From Lachnospiraceae bacterium UBA3310 (GTDB lineage Bacteria; Bacillota; Clostridia; Lachnospirales; Lachnospiraceae): DNA of 64,000 nucleotides. Below the pieces are notes generated by a model. That model was not told the origin of the DNA. It saw only the letters and a program-made list of their open reading frames with translations, and made no database searches. The stretch is from contig DESQ01000033.1 of the NCBI GenBank assembly GCA_002361355.1, positions 62,001 to 126,000 on the forward strand, given 5' to 3'. A program made the translations under genes and the position numbers. Below are positions 25,228-31,542 of the stretch, piece after piece (position 1 is the first letter of the stretch; each line of letters begins with the position of its first letter).

Positions 25228-25995
25228 ATGAACACAGGTGCGATATCATCTCAAAAAAGTCTTTTCTGGTCTTACTCACATCTAGCCAGCGGGAAGCGGA
25301 TCAATACCGCCAAGGACGATGCTGCGGGGCTTGCCATTGCAAATAAGATGAAGGCGCAGGAGACCGGTTATAAAGTCGGCGCTGACAATGCGGGTATGGC
25401 GATAGGCGCTTCCAATGTGGCGGAGGGCGCTCTGGGCGGCATGTCGGATTATTTACAGAGAATCCGTGAACTTGCCGTGAGATCCATGAACGGTATCAAT
25501 TCCGATGCGGATAAGCAGATTTATCAGAAGGAGATCGACCAGCTCAAGCAGGGGATAGAGGGGCTTGCAAGAAATACTTCTTTTAACGAGCAGACGCTTT
25601 TAGACGGCAGTATGGCTGATATGGCGATTGCGACTTCGCCAAACGGCGGCGGTATGCACATTCAGATGGAGAACTCCACGCTGAAAGCTCTGGGTATTGC
25701 CGATCTGGACGTTACTTCTAAGGATTTCAGTCTGGATGCCATCGACCGGGCCATGGATATGGTGACCGAGCGCAGAGGCAGTCTCGGCGCGACTACAAAC
25801 GCTCTGCAGCATACGATAAATTACAATAATTCCGCGGCGGTTGAGCAGCTTTCTTCCAGAAGCCGGCTGGAGGATCTGGATTTCCCGAAAGCGATTGCGA
25901 AAAAGAAACAGGATGAAGTGTTCGGGCAGTATCGGATGGCTATGCTCAGAAGACAGATGGATCAGAAGAGAAAATCCATGACGGCACTGTTCTGA
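25228..25995 (+). CDS. Short divergent flagellin
   Basis: The 255-residue protein carries the conserved flagellin core: LASGKRINTAKDDAAGLAI, then NVAEGALGGMSDYLQRIREL and ARNTSFNEQTLLDGS in the N-terminal D1 region, and a C-terminal part with SRLEDLDFPKAIAKKKQDEV. There is almost no variable D2/D3 region. ATG 25228 sits seven bases from AAGGAG; the ATG at 25222 is too close and an in-frame stop at 25201 rules out a longer start. The first roughly 14 residues of the usual D0 helix (MRINHN-type) are therefore missing. The C-terminus is rich in Lys and Arg. It may be a minor filament protein. No flagellar genes adjoin it. Confidence 0.85.
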   Translation: MNTGAISSQKSLFWSYSHLASGKRINTAKDDAAGLAIANKMKAQETGYKVGADNAGMAIGASNVAEGALGGMSDYLQRIRELAVRSMNGINSDADKQIYQKEIDQLKQGIEGLARNTSFNEQTLLDGSMADMAIATSPNGGGMHIQMENSTLKALGIADLDVTSKDFSLDAIDRAMDMVTERRGSLGATTNALQHTINYNNSAAVEQLSSRSRLEDLDFPKAIAKKKQDEVFGQYRMAMLRRQMDQKRKSMTALF

Positions 25996-26005
25996 TTTTG
26001 TAAGA

Positions 26006-26024
26006 AGGTGCGTGAAGCGCACTT
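26006..26024 (+). terminator. Weak hairpin after the flagellin gene
   Basis: AGGTGCG pairs with CGCACTT (one G-T pair) around a short loop directly after the flagellin stop. The following bases are only partly T-rich (TTGG), so termination may be weak. Confidence 0.35.
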
Positions 26025-26031
26025 TGGTCTA

Positions 26032-26060
26032 TTGACTTTTTAAAGTCGGTCTGCGATAAT
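26032..26060 (+). promoter_or_regulatory. Promoter of pckA
   Basis: TTGACT (26032-26037) and GATAAT (26055-26060) are spaced by 17 bases. The leader of about 90 bases contains a small hairpin, CGGAGA with TCTCCG (26096-26112). Confidence 0.65.
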
Positions 26061-26156
26061 GTTAAAGGTGTACATGCGAGGGACATTCGGGATTTCGGAG
26101 AGCCATTCTCCGGGCATTCCGTGAACCAATACAATTTTTAAGGAGGAGAACGTAAA

Positions 26157-27872
26157 ATGGCAACAAAAGCGTATTATCCCATTTCCGAGATTGGCGCCGG
26201 CAAGGCTGGTTTTTCCAAGACCCGTTCCATTATTGAGGCGGCTTTCTACGGGAACAACGTAGTTAAGGTTAACACCTTGAGAGAGGCTTATGAGCTGGCA
26301 AAGAATTCACCTGGTACTGTGGTGACGGATATGCCGGTTAAGGACGGCGAGACTTTTGGTCTTCCCGCTGATGCAAAGGTTCTGTTATTCAACGACGGCG
26401 CTGTAACCGGCCGTTATGCGGCGGCACGCCGTATCAAAGGCGAGCCCGGTGTAGATGAGACGAAGTTAGATAAAGTGGTTATGGATGCGATCTATAAGAC
26501 CCGCTGGAAAACCATGTACCATGCAGAGTGCTTCGTTGGCCTGGATCCTGAGTTCATGGCAAAGGCACACCTTCTGATTCCGGAAGGAGAGGAGAACCTG
26601 CTTTACAACTGGATGATCAATTTCCAGTATATGTCTGACGAGTATGTAAAGATGTACAAGAAGTCCCAGCCTATCGGCGGCGGCAAGGAGCCTGATATCT
26701 ATATCTTCTCCGATCCCCAGTGGATTCCCGAAGAGGCTCCCGATGTGGATTATAGCTGCTTAAGCGATCCGCTGACTCTGTGCTATTTCGATACCAACCA
26801 GAACTGTGCTGCAATCCTTGGTATGAAGTATTTTGGTGAGCATAAGAAAGGTACTTTGACTATGGCATGGGCTCTTGCTAACAGAAACGGTTATGCATCC
26901 TGCCACGGCGGTCAGAAAGAGTACTCCTTAGAGGGCGGCAAGAAGTTCGTTGCTTCCGTTTACGGTCTGTCAGGTTCCGGTAAGTCCACCCTGACTCATG
27001 CAAAGCATGGCGGCAAGTACGATCAGTTCGGCGGCATCAAGGTGCTTCACGACGACGCTTTCATCATTAACAGTGACACCTGTGCATCCATTGCACTTGA
27101 GCCTACTTACTTTGATAAGACGGCAGATTACCCGACAGGCTGCCCTGATAACGAGTATCTGTTATCTGCTCAGAACTGCTCCTGCACCATGGACAGCGAG
27201 GGTAAGATTCAGCTTGTTACCGAGGATATCAGAAATGGTAACGGCCGTGCGATCAAGTCCAAATTATGGTCTCCTAACCGTGTAGATAAAATAGACGCAC
27301 CTGTTAATGCGATCTTCTGGATTATGAAAGATCCTACCATTCCGCCTGTATTGAAGCTGAAAGGTTCTGCGCTTGCATCCGTTATGGGTGCTACGCTTGC
27401 TACCAAGACTTCTTCCGCGGAGCGTGTTGCGGCAGGTACCGATATGAATGCAATCCGTATCGTTCCTTACGCTAACCCGTTCAGAACTTATCCGCTGGTA
27501 AATGACTATGAGAAGTTCAAGAAGCTGGTTGAGGAGAAGAACGTTGACTGCTATATTGTAAATACCGGCGACTTCATGGGTCACAAGTGCCAGAAGGAAG
27601 ATACCCTTGGCATCCTTGAGACGATCGTTGAGGGCAAGGCTAAATTCGAGCAGTGGGGGCCTTTTGAAGATATCGAGATCATGAACGATTGGAGCGGCAA
27701 GACAGGCGACTTTACACCGAACCTGAACGACGCTGATTACAAGGCTCAGTTAAAGGGCGCTCTGCAGACCCGTGTAGATGCGGTTAAGGGCTTCGCTGAG
27801 AAGAAGGAAGGTTATGACAAGCTTCCTGACGAGGCGCTGGCAGCTCTTGAGAAGCTGGTTAACGCTCTGTAA
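26157..27872 (+). CDS. pckA: Phosphoenolpyruvate carboxykinase (ATP)
   Basis: PckA interconverts oxaloacetate and phosphoenolpyruvate with ATP/ADP and may run in either direction in anaerobes. The kinase P-loop GLSGSGKSTL is near residues 271-280, followed by the metal-binding stretch KVLHDDAFIIN (about 298). NAIFWIMKDPTIPPVL and the C-terminal adenine region complete the ATP-type fold. The 571-residue length is slightly longer than the E. coli enzyme. AAGGAGGAG precedes the ATG, and the codon use (many GCT, GTT, AAG) suggests strong expression. It is monocistronic, with its own promoter and a strong terminator. Confidence 0.96.
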   Translation: MATKAYYPISEIGAGKAGFSKTRSIIEAAFYGNNVVKVNTLREAYELAKNSPGTVVTDMPVKDGETFGLPADAKVLLFNDGAVTGRYAAARRIKGEPGVDETKLDKVVMDAIYKTRWKTMYHAECFVGLDPEFMAKAHLLIPEGEENLLYNWMINFQYMSDEYVKMYKKSQPIGGGKEPDIYIFSDPQWIPEEAPDVDYSCLSDPLTLCYFDTNQNCAAILGMKYFGEHKKGTLTMAWALANRNGYASCHGGQKEYSLEGGKKFVASVYGLSGSGKSTLTHAKHGGKYDQFGGIKVLHDDAFIINSDTCASIALEPTYFDKTADYPTGCPDNEYLLSAQNCSCTMDSEGKIQLVTEDIRNGNGRAIKSKLWSPNRVDKIDAPVNAIFWIMKDPTIPPVLKLKGSALASVMGATLATKTSSAERVAAGTDMNAIRIVPYANPFRTYPLVNDYEKFKKLVEEKNVDCYIVNTGDFMGHKCQKEDTLGILETIVEGKAKFEQWGPFEDIEIMNDWSGKTGDFTPNLNDADYKAQLKGALQTRVDAVKGFAEKKEGYDKLPDEALAALEKLVNAL

Positions 27873-27906
27873 AAATTAGATTTATTGAAGATGTAATGAG
27901 TATACA

Positions 27907-27940
27907 AAAAAGGCGTATGTTTGTCGACATACGCCTTTTT
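27907..27940 (+). terminator. Intrinsic terminator of pckA
   Basis: AAAAAGGCGTATGT (27907-27920) pairs perfectly with ACATACGCCTTTTT (27927-27940) around a six-base loop, ending in a T-run. It starts 34 bases after the pckA stop. Confidence 0.92.
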
Positions 27941-28011
27941 TTGCATTTATACAGGGAAGGCCGGATATACGGTCAGGAGAGAAACAAGTTCTTCAATGGC
28001 AAAAAATTCTG

Positions 28012-28040
28012 TTGTATTCTGCGATGAATTCGGATATAAT
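28012..28040 (+). promoter_or_regulatory. Promoter of the 6S RNA gene
   Basis: TTGTAT (28012-28017) and TATAAT (28035-28040) are spaced by exactly 17 bases, directly before the predicted RNA 5' end near 28047. Confidence 0.75.
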
Positions 28041-28045
28041 AGACT

Positions 28046-28238
28046 TAACCTGAAATGTGCGATAAAGTCTTGTTATTTTGAACCTACAGATACTTTAAAC
28101 GGGATTCCTACATTGTCATATAGATGTCAGGCCTCCAGCCTTTTGGGCACCTAGCAGTGGAAGACAGAAGTATGGTTGCGGTTACCCACCTAGCGTTGCT
28201 AGGAGTCAAAATACAAGATCCGGCATTTTGGGGACATA
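28046..28238 (+). ncRNA. ssrS: 6S RNA
   Basis: 6S RNA binds the housekeeping RNA polymerase holoenzyme by mimicking an open promoter and dampens transcription when growth slows. The region behind a consensus promoter has no good gene but folds as a long rod. The outer arms CCTGAAATGTGC (28050-28061) and GGCATTTTGG (28222-28231) pair, then GTCTTGTTATTTTGA (28066-28080) with TCAAAATACAAGATC (28206-28220). The central part keeps features I recall from Firmicutes 6S, such as TTTTGGGCACCTAGCAGTGG and GGTTACCCACCTAGCGTTGC. The total of about 190 bases is right. The exact ends are estimated. Confidence 0.82.
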
Positions 28239-28250
28239 TACGAAAGATGG

Positions 28251-28279
28251 AAAAGCAGTCGTCTTGTGCGGCTGCTTTT
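28251..28279 (+). terminator. Hairpin terminator after 6S RNA
   Basis: AAAAGCAGTCG (28251-28261) pairs with CGGCTGCTTTT (28269-28279), with one G-T pair and a seven-base loop, and ends in four T residues. It lies between the 6S RNA and ddh. Confidence 0.6.
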
Positions 28280-28302
28280 GCAGGTATGGAGGAGATTGAA
28301 AG

Positions 28303-29289
28303 ATGCGCATAAGAATCGGAATTTTAGGTTACGGAAATCTGGGACGCGGCGTGGAATGCGCCATAAAGCAGAATCCGGATATGGAGCTTGCGGCGGTATT
28401 TACAAGAAGGGATCCGAAACAGGTATCCATTCTTACAAAAACAGCTTCGATCTGCCACGTATCGGAGGCGGCAGACTGGAAAGACAAGATTGATGTGATG
28501 ATTTTGTGTGGCGGAAGCGCGACGGATCTGCCGACGCAGACACCGGAGTATGCGAAGATGTTTAATGTGGTTGACAGCTTTGACACGCATGCGAACATAC
28601 CGAAGCATTTTGAAAATGTGGATGCTTCTGCGAAAAAATCGGGAAAAATTGGCATTATTTCCGTCGGCTGGGATCCGGGCATGTTTTCCCTGAACAGGAT
28701 GTATGCTTCCGCCATTCTGCCAAACGGTAAAGACTATACGTTCTGGGGAAAGGGCGTCAGTCAGGGACACTCTGACGCGATCAGGCGGATCGAAGGCGTG
28801 AAGGACGCCAAACAGTATACGATTCCGGTGGAAGCGGCTTTGGAGGCTGTGCGGGCGGGGAAAAATCCCGAACTTTCCACCAGAGAAAAACATACCAGAG
28901 AGTGTTTTGTGGTTTTGGAAGAGGGAGCGGACGCGGCAAAGGTGGAGCAGGAGATCAAGACGATGCCCAATTATTTCGCAGACTACGATACCACGGTACA
29001 TTTTATCAGCGAGGAAGAACTAAAGAGAGATCACGGCGGCATACCCCACGGCGGTTTTGTGCTTCGCAGCGGAAAGACCGGATGGGAGGAAGAAAACAGC
29101 CATCTGATCGAATACCGGTTGAAGCTGGATTCCAATCCGGAATTTACCTCCTGCGTGATTGTGGCTTACGCGAGGGCGGCTTACCGCCTTTATCAAGAGG
29201 GACAGAAAGGCGCAAAGACGGTGTTTGACATTCCGCCGGCTTATCTGAGTGCAAAAAGCGGAGAAGAACTCAGAGCTTCTATGTTGTGA
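28303..29289 (+). CDS. ddh: Diaminopimelate dehydrogenase
   Basis: The 328-residue enzyme makes meso-diaminopimelate in a single NADPH-dependent step from tetrahydrodipicolinate, giving lysine and peptidoglycan precursor. The dinucleotide-binding N-terminus is GILGYGNLGRGVECAI, followed by LCGGSATDLPTQTP, VVDSFDTHANIPKHF and GWDPGMFSLNRMYA, all typical of meso-DAP dehydrogenase. GGAGGAG precedes the ATG. The gene lies directly after the 6S RNA terminator, with no other lysine-pathway gene nearby. Confidence 0.95.
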   Translation: MRIRIGILGYGNLGRGVECAIKQNPDMELAAVFTRRDPKQVSILTKTASICHVSEAADWKDKIDVMILCGGSATDLPTQTPEYAKMFNVVDSFDTHANIPKHFENVDASAKKSGKIGIISVGWDPGMFSLNRMYASAILPNGKDYTFWGKGVSQGHSDAIRRIEGVKDAKQYTIPVEAALEAVRAGKNPELSTREKHTRECFVVLEEGADAAKVEQEIKTMPNYFADYDTTVHFISEEELKRDHGGIPHGGFVLRSGKTGWEEENSHLIEYRLKLDSNPEFTSCVIVAYARAAYRLYQEGQKGAKTVFDIPPAYLSAKSGEELRASML

Positions 29290-29325
29290 TGAGATTGTAA
29301 ACAGACAGAGGATGAAAGGAATGGA

Positions 29326-30708
29326 ATGAAAGTAATCAAAGGAACCACACTTGTTATGGTGTGCATTTCCGCTTTGTATCTGGCGTTATCGGCTTTATTT
29401 TCTTTTACGGATGTCGCTTTCCGCGCGTGGGCACAGATGCTGGGGCAGTTGATTTCCGGCATCGTTACGCCGATTATGATCCTTGTTTTGGCGCTGGCGC
29501 TTCTGTGTGGCAATGAACATGTCTGTCAGGCGGTCAAGACAGCCTGCATTGTAGCGGCTGTGATTGTGTGCGGTATTTATGTGTGCTTTGCCATGTTTTT
29601 TATTCTGCTGGGGAGTCAGGATGAGAGAAGGCTCACCAGACATCTTCTGGTGACGGATGAGTCCTTTTTAAGTGAGACGAATCCGGTCTATTACCGCCCG
29701 AAGGCGTTTTTCTTTAAGCGGCGGACACAGATCACGGAAGAAGATCAGGCGGCGTATCTGGAGGAAAAGTATCAGAGACCGTTTGGCGTGTCTGAACAGG
29801 ACGGCGTTATCTATGATTTGAGGTTTCCGGAGGTCGAGGTGTCCGTGTGGCAATCAGGCATGGCTCTGGAAGATAATTATGTGGAGGAACTGACGCTCAC
29901 GGATCTTCTTGCGGTGTACCGCAGTGTGGATATGAAGCGGGGATATCATATCGTAGAAGTAAATGGCCGGGAGTATCTGTGTATGGAGGCATCCGGCTAT
30001 GACGACATACCGGCGCTTTCCGAGGATGTTGTATGCCTGATGGCTGGTGTGATGAGCGGAGGGTTTTCCAGGTTCGGGGATGCCGCGGAAATCTATCAGG
30101 AATATAAAGGCGAGGTTTATTTTTCTTTCGGCAGGAAAGAGGGCTATATGGGGAATGTTCCCTTTGGCGGGAAAAACGGCGAATGGCCGATAGACGTTGA
30201 GGCTGTCGCCCATGTCGCTTACCGGAAGTATTTGAATGACGAATTTGGGGAGAGCCGCGAACGGTATCCTGACAGGGAAGAGGACGGCAGTGGCTCAGAG
30301 GAGAACATTTCTGAGCCGACGCCTGAAAGTGAGCCGGAAACAGATCCTGAACCCGAACCGGATTACCGGGAAGCGGCGGCGAAGGCCGTTTATGACACGG
30401 TATTGGCAAAGGAGGGATTTTCCTATGAAGTCTGTTATAATGCCAAAGGGAATCTCTATCTTGATTTGGGCGTTAAGGCATCGGAGGAGGACGGGAAGGT
30501 TTATACTTACAGTCTTGTGTATGACCGCCCTTCTAAAAACGGCGCCTGTGAACTTTTGGTGTTGTACCGGTCTGTAGAGGGATCGGACGATGAGGCGATC
30601 GTGGATATGTATGCGGTGGAGACAGCTACCGGGAAGGTAGCCGCCTCCGGCAGGAAAGCGTGGAGCGACGTTGGGACAAAGGAATACAGGGAGATGACCG
30701 GGGAGTGA
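29326..30708 (+). CDS. Membrane protein of unknown function with three N-terminal helices
   Basis: I do not recognise this 460-residue protein. Three hydrophobic segments lie at residues about 5-27, 37-62 and 73-96. The rest is hydrophilic: a region of about 230 residues, a Glu/Pro-rich linker near 335-355 (SEPTPESEPETDPEPEPDY) and a C-terminal domain of about 100 residues that would be outside the membrane. AAAGGAA precedes the ATG. It lies 36 bases after ddh and ends before a strong hairpin. No enzyme motif was found. The linker pattern suggests two separate globular parts. Confidence 0.75.
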   Translation: MKVIKGTTLVMVCISALYLALSALFSFTDVAFRAWAQMLGQLISGIVTPIMILVLALALLCGNEHVCQAVKTACIVAAVIVCGIYVCFAMFFILLGSQDERRLTRHLLVTDESFLSETNPVYYRPKAFFFKRRTQITEEDQAAYLEEKYQRPFGVSEQDGVIYDLRFPEVEVSVWQSGMALEDNYVEELTLTDLLAVYRSVDMKRGYHIVEVNGREYLCMEASGYDDIPALSEDVVCLMAGVMSGGFSRFGDAAEIYQEYKGEVYFSFGRKEGYMGNVPFGGKNGEWPIDVEAVAHVAYRKYLNDEFGESRERYPDREEDGSGSEENISEPTPESEPETDPEPEPDYREAAAKAVYDTVLAKEGFSYEVCYNAKGNLYLDLGVKASEEDGKVYTYSLVYDRPSKNGACELLVLYRSVEGSDDEAIVDMYAVETATGKVAASGRKAWSDVGTKEYREMTGE

Positions 30709-30741
30709 GCGCGGAGACGAACCGGAACAGATCGAAAGCGG

Positions 30742-30765
30742 CGGCGGGTACATCAGTACCCGCCG
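30742..30765 (+). terminator. Intrinsic terminator after the unknown membrane protein
   Basis: CGGCGGGTAC (30742-30751) pairs perfectly with GTACCCGCCG (30756-30765) around ATCA and is followed by ATTTT. Confidence 0.75.
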
Positions 30766-30784
30766 ATTTTCGCACAGGGGCGGC

Positions 30785-30940
30785 ATCGACATGGCCGCTC
30801 ACCGCTGTCAGGGGCGATACGCCGGAGGCTCTTTTTGCGGGAGCGCGGGAGGCAAGGAACACAGTCAAAATTCCAATCAGGATTCCAGCAAGAATACTTG
30901 GCGCACTGATGGCAAAACCGCAAAGTGCGAGGGATTCTGG
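30785..30940 (-). pseudogene. FtsX-type ABC permease remnant
   Basis: On the minus strand one frame reads PESLALCGFAISAPSILAGI, continues as a hydrophobic helix (LIGILTVFLA) and then SRAPAKRASGVSPLTAVSG. This matches the end of a transmembrane helix followed by the R-P-A-x-x-A-x-x-x-S-P-x-x-A motif that follows helices in FtsX/BceB-like permeases. A stop codon directly precedes it and no ribosome binding site, start or remaining domain is present, so only about 50 residues survive. It is a decayed fragment rather than a gene. It differs in sequence from the intact permease at 17.1-19.1 kb. Confidence 0.5.
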
Positions 30941-31137
30941 TCATGGGAGCCGTCTTTCCGCAATCAATTTATAGAAATGATATATCGTGATGCTTATTTT
31001 TGCAAGAGCGGAAAGTTGGATTGAGAGGGTGCATCCTGCAAAGATATGTGATAGAATTTTAATTATAAAATGCAAAAGGAAGGCGTTAGGAAATGAGGGG
31101 AGCTGACTTTCGAGTGGTGGATTTGAGAAACCGCTGC
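30941..31137. other. Intergenic stretch without a recognisable gene
   Basis: Between the permease remnant and the small leftward gene I see no gene with a domain. An AT-rich section near 31040-31075 and a 28-codon open frame beginning at 31093 are present; the latter runs into the terminator stem and is not convincing. Confidence 0.5.
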
Positions 31138-31171
31138 AAACAGGGTCAATGTTATATTGTTGACCCTGTTT
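31138..31171 (-). terminator. Intrinsic terminator of the 54-residue gene
   Basis: AAACAGGGTCAA (31138-31149) pairs perfectly with TTGACCCTGTTT (31160-31171) around a ten-base loop. It starts ten bases beyond the stop codon of the leftward small gene. Confidence 0.8.
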
Positions 31172-31180
31172 TAAGATAAG

Positions 31181-31345
31181 TTATAAATCTAAGTCGGTTG
31201 TTACAATACCAAACGATTCCAGTTTTGCTTTAAGCACCTTTAACTGATAATCAAGTTCCTTTTCGATATCTGTGGCTTTTTTGATACGTTGTAGGCTGGT
31301 GTAGCTGTCAATCAAATTATTGATCATTTCTTTATCACTCGGCAT
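31181..31345 (-). CDS. 54-residue protein of unknown function
   Basis: A short leftward gene encodes a 54-residue, mostly helical, highly charged protein (MPSDKEMINNLIDSYTSLQR at the start; ESFGIVTTDLDL at the end). The leucine and isoleucine spacing suggests one or two amphipathic helices, perhaps a coiled coil. AGGTGAT lies just before the ATG. Support for a real gene is unusually good for its size: a TTTACA/TATAAT promoter at the right distance and a perfect-stem terminator directly after the stop. I do not know its function. It lies between the permease remnant and the SpoIID-like gene, opposite in direction to both flanking intact genes. Confidence 0.72.
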   Translation of the reverse strand: MPSDKEMINNLIDSYTSLQRIKKATDIEKELDYQLKVLKAKLESFGIVTTDLDL

Positions 31346-31407
31346 AGGATCACCTGCTTTCTATTTGGATCGTTGATAGGATATTTTGCTCAAATTCTTG
31401 TACTTGT

Positions 31408-31436
31408 ATTATATCAAACGGCCTGTGGAGTGTAAA
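31408..31436 (-). promoter_or_regulatory. Promoter of the 54-residue gene
   Basis: On the minus strand TTTACA (31431-31436) and TATAAT (31408-31413) are spaced by 17 bases. The predicted leader is about 56 bases. Confidence 0.7.
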
Positions 31437-31542
31437 GGTTAATGAGGGAAAAAAGAGGTTGGAAGAACCATGCACTCTGGAGTTATCATAATTCCATTCC
31501 CGTCCACATAAACATAGAGGAAGGAATGTAAAGGACTTTCGT

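Noticed and set aside
27921..28312. Two short open frames between pckA and ddh
   Set aside because: They overlap the 6S RNA and its promoter; the RNA explains the region better.
30626..30784. Continuation of the leftward permease remnant toward 30626
   Set aside because: Beyond the R-P-A motif the frame loses similarity and overlaps the end of the intact upstream gene and its terminator.
31093..31179. 28-codon frame with a nearby purine-rich site
   Set aside because: It runs into the terminator stem of the leftward gene and has no recognisable features.
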